DNA from: a virus
Virus record (IMG/VR): IMGVR_UViG_3300049596_000436
Location: 1 to 32,407 of that record
Length of the DNA stretch: 32,407 nucleotides
Direction: 5' to 3' (one strand)
Part shown: positions 17,401-23,547 of the stretch, one piece after another
Position numbering within the stretch: the first letter of the stretch is position 1
How the letters are laid out: every line of letters starts with the position of its first letter
Position numbers and translations under genes: made by a program
Notes under the pieces: generated by a model
The model's database searches: none
The model's input: the letters and a program-made list of their open reading frames with translations, nothing else
Told to the model about the DNA's origin: nothing

Positions 17401-17906
17401 AAAAAACTAACTAAGTTAAGATAGTCGGGAAGTGGCAAGTGGTCCTCAAAGAGTTTCGCCCGTTCTTGATTTGAATACTTCATATTTAAATTTTCATCAA
17501 GTTCACCATAAACAGTACCCTTTTCGATATACATTAAACTAGCAAGCCTACTAGGATCATTTTGTAAATCTGAGTTGCTAATATCAATGTGCCACCCTAT
17601 ACCAATCTTTGAAGGATCGACAAGTACATATTCTTTATTTAAGATTGTAATCTCTTCTTTTGGTTTGGTTAATTGAAAGTCTTTAAACAACCCTATACAG
17701 TGTTCGTGAATCTTTCGTAACTCCGATATGTTAACTTTGTTTAAATCGTTTCTTTTAGCCCCTGTGATTAAACAAATAAACTCAATGATAGTGCCTAGAT
17801 CCATAGCCTTTTGATACTTTTCATTTGTCAAAGCCTTAAGATGTTTAATTCTTAAGTCATTTAATGTTTTCGGTGCTTTAATATTAATATACTTCAAAAT
17901 AGCCAT
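17301..17906 (-). CDS. Tail assembly chaperone, short (unshifted) form
   Basis: ATG at 17906, overlapping the terminase gene by 23 bases; 201 residues, stop at 17301. The core (KEEITILNKEYVLVDPSKIGIGWHIDIS, then SLMYIEKGTVYGE, then ERAKLFEDHLPLPDYLNLVSFFL) resembles tail assembly chaperones (gpG-like) of Bacteroidetes and other siphophages. After the nine-T run the last 31 residues (from RQSIELMSNY on) differ from the -1 frame product and look like out-of-frame tail. The family works with the tape measure, though here that gene is 6 kb further downstream. Confidence 0.75.
   Translation of the reverse strand: MAILKYINIKAPKTLNDLRIKHLKALTNEKYQKAMDLGTIIEFICLITGAKRNDLNKVNISELRKIHEHCIGLFKDFQLTKPKEEITILNKEYVLVDPSKIGIGWHIDISNSDLQNDPSRLASLMYIEKGTVYGELDENLNMKYSNQERAKLFEDHLPLPDYLNLVSFFLRQSIELMSNYMVHKKTRTSLLKAVIGLFGKN
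17398..17406 (-). promoter_or_regulatory. Candidate -1 ribosomal slippery site (nine T's)
   Basis: On the minus strand the upstream frame reads AGT TTT TTT TTG. T_TTT_TTT is a perfect X_XXY_YYZ heptamer, so both tRNAs can re-pair after a -1 slip. A -1 frame stop (TAG) directly precedes the run, and a 79-codon open frame follows. The sequence after the run has no obvious strong stem-loop, so efficiency cannot be judged. Confidence 0.65.
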
Positions 17907-19080
17907 ATTGATTCTTTTTAATTGATTGTACTGCTAGAGCTAACGACATCACACCATCATCGTGTATTCCTTGTGGTGCGCCATATTGCACTCTTCTAGT
18001 TTTTTCGTTGTAAATATAAGTAAAAGCGTTTAATTCATCTACTAGCCAATTCTCGTTTAGTATTCCGATATCCTTATTCTCAAAGTGTACAGCTAAATCT
18101 TCAATCATTATCGGTTTGGTTGCTGTAGTAGTTACATAAGGTTGTACGTTGTTGTATACTTTATTCTGTAACATCTCAAAAAATACATCCCCTTGATTAT
18201 TCACCTCAACAAATATCTCAGCGTTGTATTCTCGAATCTTTGTAGCAACCTCATCAATTATCTTTGACCATTCCTGTTGTCGCCATCTTTGAACGTAAAC
18301 CATTTGATAGTTCTTGTTTAAAATAGTGAGTACAGTGTAATCATCCGCTCTACCTATATCTAAACCACCAAATAGTTTTTGAGTGCGTTTAGCTGGCTTT
18401 ATTACGCAACTATCTACATTCTTGAATAGTCCGCTAGCGTTGTCGATGAACTTTGCTAAATATTCCTGTTCAAAGATATGTTTAGGTAAACTTCTTTTCC
18501 TTTCTTCTAAATCTTCAGCATCAATCATTGGATTGTCGTAACTCGAATAGTGAAAGTACTTATAACGATTATCGTAGTTAGGTTGTAAGGATAATTGATA
18601 AAAGTGGTTCTTACCTTTTGGAGTTGATATAAAGATTACTTTCTTTCCCTTAACTAATACGGTTGCACTTAATACCTCACTCCATAACTCTGGACGTGTG
18701 AAAGCCATCTCATCTACTATCAAATAATCGAATGTATTACCTCGAATATTGTCGGGACGTTCACCAGAAAAGAATTGTATCTGAGAATTAAACCCGCTTA
18801 TCGTTAAGTCACTTCTATTATACTCGAATAGGCCACTTGATTTAGTGACCTTTTCCATTTCATCAAATACTTTCTTTGATTGCTTGTATATAGGTGTAAC
18901 CCACGCAATATTGCAACCTTTGTGATTGATAGCCCAGTATAACATTTGGTTAATACCTAACATTGTTTTACCAAACTGCCTACCTATGTTTAGAATATAA
19001 TATTTGTAACTCTCGTTGATTATAGAGTTATGAATTTCTTTTTGTTTTAAATGGGGTGTATATCCTTTAATCGTTGCCAT
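17884..19080 (-). CDS. terL: Terminase large subunit
   Basis: ATG at 19080, overlapping the small-subunit gene by 14 bases; 398 residues. The ATPase half has Walker A GRQFGKT (33-39) and Walker B YLIVDE (119-124, Asp123-Glu124), and the coupling-motif candidate ISTPKG (151-156). The nuclease half has GLDIGRADDYT (Asp241), FVEVNN (Glu292) and HDDGVMSLALA (Asp374/Asp375), the metal-binding acidic residues of the RNase H-like fold. It powers DNA packaging through the portal and cuts the concatemer. The length and motif order are normal for the family. The packaging strategy (pac or cos) is not decided by these motifs. Confidence 0.95.
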   Translation of the reverse strand: MATIKGYTPHLKQKEIHNSIINESYKYYILNIGRQFGKTMLGINQMLYWAINHKGCNIAWVTPIYKQSKKVFDEMEKVTKSSGLFEYNRSDLTISGFNSQIQFFSGERPDNIRGNTFDYLIVDEMAFTRPELWSEVLSATVLVKGKKVIFISTPKGKNHFYQLSLQPNYDNRYKYFHYSSYDNPMIDAEDLEERKRSLPKHIFEQEYLAKFIDNASGLFKNVDSCVIKPAKRTQKLFGGLDIGRADDYTVLTILNKNYQMVYVQRWRQQEWSKIIDEVATKIREYNAEIFVEVNNQGDVFFEMLQNKVYNNVQPYVTTTATKPIMIEDLAVHFENKDIGILNENWLVDELNAFTYIYNEKTRRVQYGAPQGIHDDGVMSLALAVQSIKKNQYGYFEVY

Positions 19081-19471
19081 TGAAATCGAACTTCACTATG
19101 TTAGTTTGTTCTTGTTGTATCTTTTCAGTAAGTCCGTTTAAACGTTGTGTAATGCTAGTATTATATTGTCCTACCATACCTCCTTCGATTTGATCGCTAC
19201 GTATTTCTTCTTTGATATGTGAACAGATAGGTACATATTCGTTGTAAGAATTATCTCTATTCTCAAAATAATGCTTTATACTTCCTATCTCATTATAGCA
19301 AAATACTCTAAAACTTTCCATTGTCAAAGGTACTCTTAAAGGCACGGGTACTATTTTTCCTAATTTATCTAATTGGTATTGATATCTTGGATTTTCGTGT
19401 ACTTTCTTTTTGTACTTTTCGAATAGTTCCCATAGTTTTTCGGGTGTCTCTATATACTTATGCTTTGGCAT
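19067..19471 (-). CDS. terS: Terminase small subunit
   Basis: ATG at 19471, 134 residues, overlapping terL by 14 bases. It opens with YIETPEKLWELFEKYKKKVHENP, and has a VPLTMESFRVFCYNEIG segment with the P.T..SF..F pattern of small terminases in Bacteroidetes phages (DNA recognition helix region), an HIKEEIRSDQIEGGMVGQYNTSITQRLNGL block, and a Gln/Asn-rich tail. It should recognise the packaging site and assemble as a ring that feeds TerL. Position just before terL supports the call. Confidence 0.8.
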   Translation of the reverse strand: MPKHKYIETPEKLWELFEKYKKKVHENPRYQYQLDKLGKIVPVPLRVPLTMESFRVFCYNEIGSIKHYFENRDNSYNEYVPICSHIKEEIRSDQIEGGMVGQYNTSITQRLNGLTEKIQQEQTNIVKFDFNGND

Positions 19472-19475
19472 TGCT

Positions 19476-19745
19476 TTACGCTTTTTTCTTTCTTACTTTC
19501 TTTACTACTTCTTGAGTCTCATATGCTAGTTTAGTAGCCTCTGAGAATAGATTACTCCAATTCTTAAGAATCTTCAATCCTGTTTCAAGACAACCAGCAC
19601 AACCTTTTGTTAGTGGCTTCTTTGTTATCTCTGCATACACTTCTGAAAGCAATAAGAATTGTTCGTTAGTATATTTGATTTGTGGCTTATCGATTAAGTC
19701 TTTTACCTTTAAAAAAGACTCGTATGCTTCTTTACTTATTATCAT
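19476..19745 (-). CDS. Small conserved protein (89 aa), unknown function
   Basis: ATG at 19745, overlapping the membrane protein gene by 14 bases and ending five bases before terS. Predicted mainly helical, with a GCAGC motif (Cys pair) near residue 51 and a basic C-terminus (KKVRKKKA). The 'Y.EI..KPLTKGC.GC...GLKIL.NW' pattern is one I recall from small genes beside terminases in Bacteroidetes phages. It may assist packaging, but this is guesswork from location. Confidence 0.55.
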   Translation of the reverse strand: MIISKEAYESFLKVKDLIDKPQIKYTNEQFLLLSEVYAEITKKPLTKGCAGCLETGLKILKNWSNLFSEATKLAYETQEVVKKVRKKKA

Positions 19746-19962
19746 AAAACTTTATTATTAAAAAGACTGCCAATGGTGTTAGGTAGTCATTGGTGAATAA
19801 ACTTATTATCGCTGAGATCCAAAAACTAAAACATGGAAAACAGTCTAATACTTTAATTGGTTTACTTATTCTAGTCCCTGTCCATTTTCTTACATAGTAA
19901 CCAAAGTTTAATTCTTGATGAACTATGAAGGCAACGAAAAGACTAATTATAATGTTTGTCAT
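19732..19962 (-). CDS. Small inner-membrane protein (76 aa)
   Basis: ATG at 19962. Two hydrophobic stretches: residues 3-15 (NIIISLFVAFIVH) and about 45-72 (FSFWISAIISLF, then LAVFLIIKF), with a conserved-looking LDCFPCFSFW motif (CxxC) between them. First gene after the promoter and leader hairpin at 19978-20050, so it may head the late operon. Role unknown. Confidence 0.55.
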   Translation of the reverse strand: MTNIIISLFVAFIVHQELNFGYYVRKWTGTRISKPIKVLDCFPCFSFWISAIISLFTNDYLTPLAVFLIIKFYDNK

Positions 19963-19977
19963 ATAGTTTAAATTAGA

Positions 19978-20013
19978 AAGGGAGCAACATCACGTTTGAC
20001 CGACTACTCCCTT
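19978..20013 (-). promoter_or_regulatory. Leader hairpin before the late operon
   Basis: AAGGGAG (20013-20007) pairs with CTCCCTT (19984-19978) around a 22-base loop on the minus strand. It lies about 5 bases downstream of the expected start site of the promoter at 20024-20050 and 15 bases before the first late gene start. A weak T-rich stretch follows, so it may be a partial terminator or an RNA-stability or control element. Confidence 0.45.
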
Positions 20014-20023
20014 GTGCGCTTTA

Positions 20024-20050
20024 CAAATATAGTAATTTATTTTAGAATGG
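20024..20050 (-). promoter_or_regulatory. Promoter for the late operon (Bacteroidetes -7 box)
   Basis: TATATTTG reads from 20031 to 20024 on the minus strand, matching the TAnnTTTG -7 consensus. The upstream spacer is AT-rich (CTAAAATAA) but has no clear TTG at -33. It overlaps the 3' end of the DUF3127 gene and is the last such box before the long late gene run. Confidence 0.55.
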
Positions 20051-20389
20051 TAATGAATCAGATTGATTTACTTCTTGTAGTTCTTCTTTTACCACAGGCT
20101 TCATTGTTTCATCTTGGTAATTCATTTTCCACACTTCCAAAGTATTGAAATATTTTGTTTCCCCTTGTGGATTTACCCATTCTCTACCTCTTAGATTATA
20201 TGCAAGTACTATTTTATCGCCAGCTTTAAAAATATTCGCTAGATCACAATTATCTTGTGAAAGTTGAAATAATACGTCTTGTGGATATTTATCCTCTGTG
20301 GTTAATACAAATTCTCTTTTTTTATATTTCTCACTTACTACTTGTGTTGGTCTGATTTCTTTAATCGTTCCTTTTACTTCTGTACTCAT
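20042..20389 (-). CDS. DUF3127 single-stranded DNA-binding-like protein
   Basis: ATG at 20389, 115 residues. Contains VKGTIKEIRPTQVVSEKYKKREFVLTTEDKYPQDVLFQ, then GDKIVLAYNLRGREWVNPQGETKYFNTLEVWKM, a DUF3127 pattern in which an OB-like fold binds single-stranded DNA. The C-terminus SDSLPF matches the acidic-Leu-Pro-Phe tip of bacterial SSB, which recruits partner proteins. It is in the replication/recombination region, two small genes after MazG, and likely coats phage ssDNA. SSB-like function is inferred from the fold family and tail. Confidence 0.75.
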   Translation of the reverse strand: MSTEVKGTIKEIRPTQVVSEKYKKREFVLTTEDKYPQDVLFQLSQDNCDLANIFKAGDKIVLAYNLRGREWVNPQGETKYFNTLEVWKMNYQDETMKPVVKEELQEVNQSDSLPF

Positions 20390-20394
20390 TGTTT

Positions 20395-20541
20395 TTAGTT
20401 TAAATTTATTCTACTTATATCCAGCTCCTCTTGAGCGTCTTTTATTATTTCTAGTGCTTCTAATATCTCTATATCTTCCGCTACTAATTCAGAATTCAGA
20501 TCTCCAAACTCGTCCTCTTCTATGGTTAATATTATTTTCAT
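20395..20541 (-). CDS. Small acidic protein (48 aa), unknown function
   Basis: ATG at 20541, TAA at 20395, ending six bases before the DUF3127 start. Translation gives MKIILTIEEDEFGDLNSE and then a helical ELVAEDIEILEALEIIKDAQ stretch. About one third of residues are Glu or Asp. Frame use and spacing fit a real co-transcribed gene. No family is recognised. Confidence 0.45.
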   Translation of the reverse strand: MKIILTIEEDEFGDLNSELVAEDIEILEALEIIKDAQEELDISRINLN

Positions 20542-20557
20542 TCTTTAGATTTAATTA

Positions 20558-20644
20558 AATAAGGGTAGGTGGTAGAATGCAGTCATTAACTTTCATTTGT
20601 ACACAACGCCACCTGTTTAAAACTCACTGCCTCGCTCCCTTATT
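20558..20644 (-). ncRNA. Structured leader with nested pseudoknot, upstream of the DUF3127 gene pair
   Basis: On the minus strand six arms run in this order: AATAAGGG (20644-20637), GCAGT (20630-20626), AGGTGG (20614-20609), ACTGC (20583-20579), CCACCT (20572-20567), CCCTTATT (20565-20558). The outer 8-bp stem encloses two stems of 5 and 6 bp that are interleaved, i.e. a pseudoknot or two exclusive folds. It fills the gap between the genes at 20651 and 20541 and would be a 5' leader. Function unknown. Confidence 0.4.
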
Positions 20645-20650
20645 ACTTAT

Positions 20651-20845
20651 TTAACTACCACAATAAATGCAGTCCTCCAAATCATCATCTACATATTGCT
20701 CTATTGTAACACCAGCCAATTTAGCAAGTTCTTTTTTTAATTCATAAATTTCTGCTTGTACCTCACAATCTTCTAGTAAGTTGCCTGTAAGTTCTGCTCT
20801 TAACTTATCAATTAAGTCTTTTAATTCTTTTTCTCTAGTTTCCAT
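20651..20845 (-). CDS. Small coiled-coil protein (64 aa) with C-terminal Cys pair
   Basis: ATG at 20845. The first ~45 residues are a charged helix (KELKDLIDKLRAEL..EIYELKKELAKLAG). The end is acidic, with a CIYC motif in the last six residues (DLEDCIYCGS), which could bind metal. It sits between two noncoding hairpin regions. Function unknown. Confidence 0.45.
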   Translation of the reverse strand: METREKELKDLIDKLRAELTGNLLEDCEVQAEIYELKKELAKLAGVTIEQYVDDDLEDCIYCGS

Positions 20846-20886
20846 CTTCGTTTTCGTTGTTTTTTGATTTGTTTATTTCTAATCTA

Positions 20887-20945
20887 AAGTGACACCTTGA
20901 GTGTCTTAACTTCGCTCTCTTAATCCTTAATTCTCTTTTTGAGAA
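20887..20945 (-). promoter_or_regulatory. Hairpin-bearing spacer between MazG-like gene and the 64-aa gene
   Basis: The 101-base gap (20846-20946) contains a TTCTC/GAGAA hairpin (20945-20931, 5-base loop) immediately after the MazG stop and a GACAC/GTGTC hairpin (20905-20891, 5-base loop) with an extra AAGT/ACTT pair outside it. No long U-run follows, so neither is a convincing terminator. Confidence 0.3.
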
Positions 20946-20946
20946 C

Positions 20947-21315
20947 TTAGTACTTTTTTCCGTGAAGGCGCTCTCTTTTCTCATTGTATAGCATTTTTAA
21001 TTCTACGTGTTTTTGAAGATCTATGGAATAACCAGCTGCAGTGTCTAATATCCTAATCAAAGCATCTGCTAACTCATCTTCCATTGTATCTTTTATTTCA
21101 CGTTTAAAGCACGTTTCAAAGTCGTACGTTTCATTTGTCATTAACTCGTTGTATGCCTCCATATCGCAGAAATCTCCGCATCTATGTGCCTCTATACATT
21201 CACCTAGCTCAGATACGATTAACATTAAATCATTACCAAAGTTGTGCGGTTTATCCCAAAAACCTTTGTCGATTGCGTTCCTGTGGACACGTCTTTGTAG
21301 CTCTCTTATTTCCAT
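20947..21315 (-). CDS. MazG-like nucleotide pyrophosphohydrolase
   Basis: ATG at 21315, 122 residues. All-alpha NTP pyrophosphatase motifs: an NAIDKGFW opening (residues 13-20), LMLIVSELGECIEAHR (30-45) with the Glu pair that binds Mg, and the KDTMEDELADALIRILD block (74-90) with the second acidic set. A C-terminal HGKKY tail is typical of phage versions. It hydrolyses nucleoside triphosphates, and phage copies are thought to clear damaged or signalling nucleotides. It lies among replication genes and overlaps the RlpA-like gene by 10 bases. Confidence 0.8.
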   Translation of the reverse strand: MEIRELQRRVHRNAIDKGFWDKPHNFGNDLMLIVSELGECIEAHRCGDFCDMEAYNELMTNETYDFETCFKREIKDTMEDELADALIRILDTAAGYSIDLQKHVELKMLYNEKRERLHGKKY

Positions 21316-21635
21316 CTTATTATATTTACTTTGATTTTTATTCTGCCTGTTTTTAGATCAGCAATTTTCTTGAATGCTTTCTCACTTAAATCTATCACAT
21401 TTTCTGGCATTGCGCCTGTGTCGTTGATCTTAACTATTACACTCTTTCCGTTGTCTTTGTTTGTCACCTTAATTAAAGCTCCCAAAGGTAGTTTGTTTGA
21501 AGCTGCAGTTAATTTATTCTTATCGAATATTTCGCCACTCTTAGTATAGTTTCCGTGAAAGCTACCACCGTAGTAGGTAGCTTCGTAGAATGAAGACAAA
21601 CACCATATGCACATTATCCCAATTATTGTTTTCAT
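21306..21635 (-). CDS. Small RlpA-like exported protein (double-psi beta-barrel)
   Basis: ATG at 21635 overlaps the upstream stop as ATGA and gives 109 residues; an ATG six bases upstream is a possible alternative. Residues 1-18 are a Sec signal peptide (MKTIIGIMCIWCLSSFYEA). The mature part has ATYYGGSF, GEIFD, LTAASNKLPLGALIKVTN and VKINDTG, the RlpA double-psi beta-barrel signature. The usual TAAHR..LP is TAASN..LP here, so the conserved His is a Ser, and NDRGP is NDTGA. A peptidoglycan role is likely but full lytic activity is uncertain. It sits in the middle of replication genes, away from the lysis cassette. Confidence 0.7.
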   Translation of the reverse strand: MKTIIGIMCIWCLSSFYEATYYGGSFHGNYTKSGEIFDKNKLTAASNKLPLGALIKVTNKDNGKSVIVKINDTGAMPENVIDLSEKAFKKIADLKTGRIKIKVNIIRWK

Positions 21636-21862
21636 AACCATTCATTATTAATATTTCCTAGCGCCCATTGTTGACCAGCCTGCAAAACCTTGTTTGCCTT
21701 TAACCATTCTAAAGCTCTGTATTTACTTTCAAACCTTTCCTCTAATTGATCTATACATTCGCTATTTTCAAATAGCATTACGTAAACTGGTTTGTCGGTA
21801 TAATTATCTCCAAGGGCTTCTATGTAATTACGTCTCCTTAACATTTCTTTATCTGACTCCAT
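21632..21862 (-). CDS. Small protein (76 aa), unknown function
   Basis: ATG at 21862. Sequence is mixed alpha/beta: MESDKEMLRRRNYIEALGD, then KPVYVMLFENSE and a helical DQLEERFESKYRALEWLKANK segment. Overlaps its upstream neighbour by 14 bases and its downstream one by 4. No family is recognised. Confidence 0.5.
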   Translation of the reverse strand: MESDKEMLRRRNYIEALGDNYTDKPVYVMLFENSECIDQLEERFESKYRALEWLKANKVLQAGQQWALGNINNEWL

Positions 21863-22082
21863 GTTCTTTCAAATTATTAATTAAACATTCTAACTCTGTG
21901 TTACGCTTGTTGTATTGCGTTTTAAATACAACGTCATCTAGTACAGATTCTAACATTGATATTACTCCTTTGGTTGGAATAGTTTTAGATTCTTCTGCTT
22001 TTAGCATATTAATATATCTAGTTATTAGGCTTGTCACATCCATATCCTTGGTAGTTGTACCATTCATATTCGTATCTTTCAT
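21849..22082 (-). CDS. Small protein (77 aa), unknown function
   Basis: ATG at 22082, 14 bases after the ERF gene stop region and in the same unit. Starts with Met-rich polar residues (MKDTNMNGTTTKDMDVTS) and continues helical (LITRYINMLKAEESK, LESVLDDVVFKTQYNKRNTELECLINNLKEHG). Possibly all-helical. No function inferred. Confidence 0.5.
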   Translation of the reverse strand: MKDTNMNGTTTKDMDVTSLITRYINMLKAEESKTIPTKGVISMLESVLDDVVFKTQYNKRNTELECLINNLKEHGVR

Positions 22083-22096
22083 AATCTAAATCGTAA

Positions 22097-22612
22097 TTAG
22101 TTTCCATTTAATACTTCGTTTAATTCTAACTCTTGAGCTGGTGTAAGTGTGAAAGTTTCTTTTAACTTCGCTACTATCTCAACCTCACCATTTATAATTC
22201 TTTCAAGTGCTTGGCTAAAACCTTTATCGTTTAGTGTTGGCTTTGCTTTTGGTTGTGGTTTACTTGCCATATTACCGTCGTCGTCGTCCGCTTGTAAACT
22301 TAAAAGACTTTGTAAAGTGTATCTTCTATAGTAAGTAATTGCACTACCCATTTGTTGTGGATTAGTCAAAGTTGGTAACTCCATAATAGATTCTACATTT
22401 TCACCTGTTTCAACATCTACAATTCTAGTAATTACTTTTCCATTTAAAACAGGCTGTAATAATAGTAAACCATTTTCTAGTAAGATAGGTTCGACCGTTT
22501 CAATTAAACTGTTTACATCAGCGTATGAATTCTTAAAGTGTGGGTTCTTTGCGTTCTTGTGAACTTTACCTATGCTTTTTTTTGCATTAAGTAATTTAGA
22601 ATAAATTTTCAT
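22097..22612 (-). CDS. erf: ERF-family single-strand annealing protein
   Basis: ATG at 22612, 171 residues. The ERF core is clear: NPHFKNSYADVNSLIETVEPILLENGLLLLQP (residues 22-54), then NPQQMGSAITYYRRYTLQSLLSLQADDDDGN (84-114). The C-terminus is variable with a Lys/Pro linker. ERF proteins anneal ssDNA for phage recombination and concatemer formation. It is driven by its own promoter element (22637-22669) and precedes small genes and MazG. A C-terminal partner-binding region is not evident. Confidence 0.85.
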   Translation of the reverse strand: MKIYSKLLNAKKSIGKVHKNAKNPHFKNSYADVNSLIETVEPILLENGLLLLQPVLNGKVITRIVDVETGENVESIMELPTLTNPQQMGSAITYYRRYTLQSLLSLQADDDDGNMASKPQPKAKPTLNDKGFSQALERIINGEVEIVAKLKETFTLTPAQELELNEVLNGN

Positions 22613-22636
22613 CTTTCTTTATTTTTAAATTATACA

Positions 22637-22669
22637 CAAATATAATACTTATTTTTTAATTATAAGTTA
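22637..22669 (-). promoter_or_regulatory. Dyad-class promoter element upstream of the ERF gene
   Basis: On the minus strand: TAACTT, 19-base spacer, TATATTTG, with an AT-rich TTAAAAA core. The TAACTT arm is matched by AAGTAT 13 bases later, a rough dyad. It overlaps the last codons of the NinG-like gene and has no TTG at -33. Same type as 24930-24960, 28383-28413 and 31046-31076. Confidence 0.6.
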
Positions 22670-23212
22670 TCTTTTTAATAAAATTTTATATTCTTCAATC
22701 ATTTCTTTCAACTCAGGAATTGAGTATTGTCTGTTTTGGTGGGCTTTTAATTCTAAATCTTCAAAATCGGAATTTCCGATTTTCTTAATTAAATACTTTC
22801 TATATTCTAAAAGTGATCCACCGTTATATTGGTTACATTTTATGCATTGTGACGAAATATTTCTTAAGTCAAATCTAACACTTGGATAATTACCTACTGA
22901 AAAAAAATGCCCAGCATCAATTTTACCTTGTACTTCTTTGTTACAACTTATGCAGAAATTACCATCTCTTTGCCTAACGTAACGATTAACTAATTGTTGA
23001 AGTATTTTAGTCCAATCGGACTTTGTCATTAACCCCTCTTTCAATTCCTTTTTTCTAACATTCCATTCCTTCGCTTTCTTCTTTTCGCTTTTTTCCTCTG
23101 CATACAATTGAGCGCAGTGGTGGTTACATACGACTTGTGTAGTTTTAAAAGGATAAAAAAGAGTTTCACAATACTTACACTTCTTTTGTTTTATGTTTCT
23201 ATTTGTGTTCAT
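22667..23212 (-). CDS. NinG-like recombination nuclease
   Basis: ATG at 23212 is chosen over a GTG three bases upstream; 181 residues. N-terminal CKYC and a second C..HCA group form a zinc-binding region (residues 13-36). A helical KKAKEWNVRKKELKEGLMTKSDW linker follows, then the NinG core: RDGNFCISCNKE, DAGHFFSVGNYPSVRFDLRNISSQCIKCNQYNGG (residues about 115-150), with the H/N pattern of an HNH-related fold. NinG acts in phage recombination. It overlaps the small gene upstream by 14 bases. Confidence 0.8.
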   Translation of the reverse strand: MNTNRNIKQKKCKYCETLFYPFKTTQVVCNHHCAQLYAEEKSEKKKAKEWNVRKKELKEGLMTKSDWTKILQQLVNRYVRQRDGNFCISCNKEVQGKIDAGHFFSVGNYPSVRFDLRNISSQCIKCNQYNGGSLLEYRKYLIKKIGNSDFEDLELKAHQNRQYSIPELKEMIEEYKILLKR

Positions 23213-23360
23213 CACAAGGTAAATTATTAATCAATAAAATCATAATATCTCTTTCTTCTTTGGTTATTATTCTAGTTGGTATTGCTGTAATTGTTTCTTC
23301 AAATTTATGAATGCTTACAACCATACTTTCTTTTAATTGCTTTTTAAATTTTTTGTTCAT
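23199..23360 (-). CDS. Small basic protein (53 aa), unknown function
   Basis: ATG at 23360, TAG at 23199. Overlaps the upstream gene end by 17 bases and the NinG-like start by 14, a coupling pattern seen through this phage. Starts KKFKKQLKESMVVSIHKF and ends LLINNLPCDEHK. No family recognised, but the tight overlaps on both sides support it as real. Confidence 0.45.
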   Translation of the reverse strand: MNKKFKKQLKESMVVSIHKFEETITAIPTRIITKEERDIMILLINNLPCDEHK

Positions 23361-23547
23361 CAATATCAATATTATGTTCTAGTAAAATGTTATCTATAAA
23401 CCTTAAAAGATAACTTAAATCTTCGTGTTCTAAATCCTTAATACTTTCAATTTTAAGATGCTTTTTTACTTCAATCTTACTTGTACCTTTTGGAAGTTCA
23501 AAGAGTTCATCTAAGCGGTTAAAAAGTAGGTGTATCTTCTTAATCAT
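23344..23547 (-). CDS. Small charged protein (67 aa), unknown function
   Basis: ATG at 23547, overlapping the methyltransferase stop by 4 bases. Mainly Lys/Glu/Asp helix: RLDELFELPKGTSKIEVKKHLKIESIKDLEHEDLSYLLRFIDNILLEHNID. Predicted helical with no membrane segment. No function seen. Confidence 0.5.
   Translation of the reverse strand: MIKKIHLLFNRLDELFELPKGTSKIEVKKHLKIESIKDLEHEDLSYLLRFIDNILLEHNIDIDEQKI

Noticed and set aside
20887-20945. Hairpins after the MazG-like gene as a terminator
   Set aside because: Five-base stems without a following U-run; kept only as a low-confidence regulatory entry.
21694-22089. Plus-strand open frame of 131 codons
   Set aside because: It lies antisense to three well-supported overlapping minus-strand genes, has Leu/Ile/Ser-rich antisense composition and no promoter.
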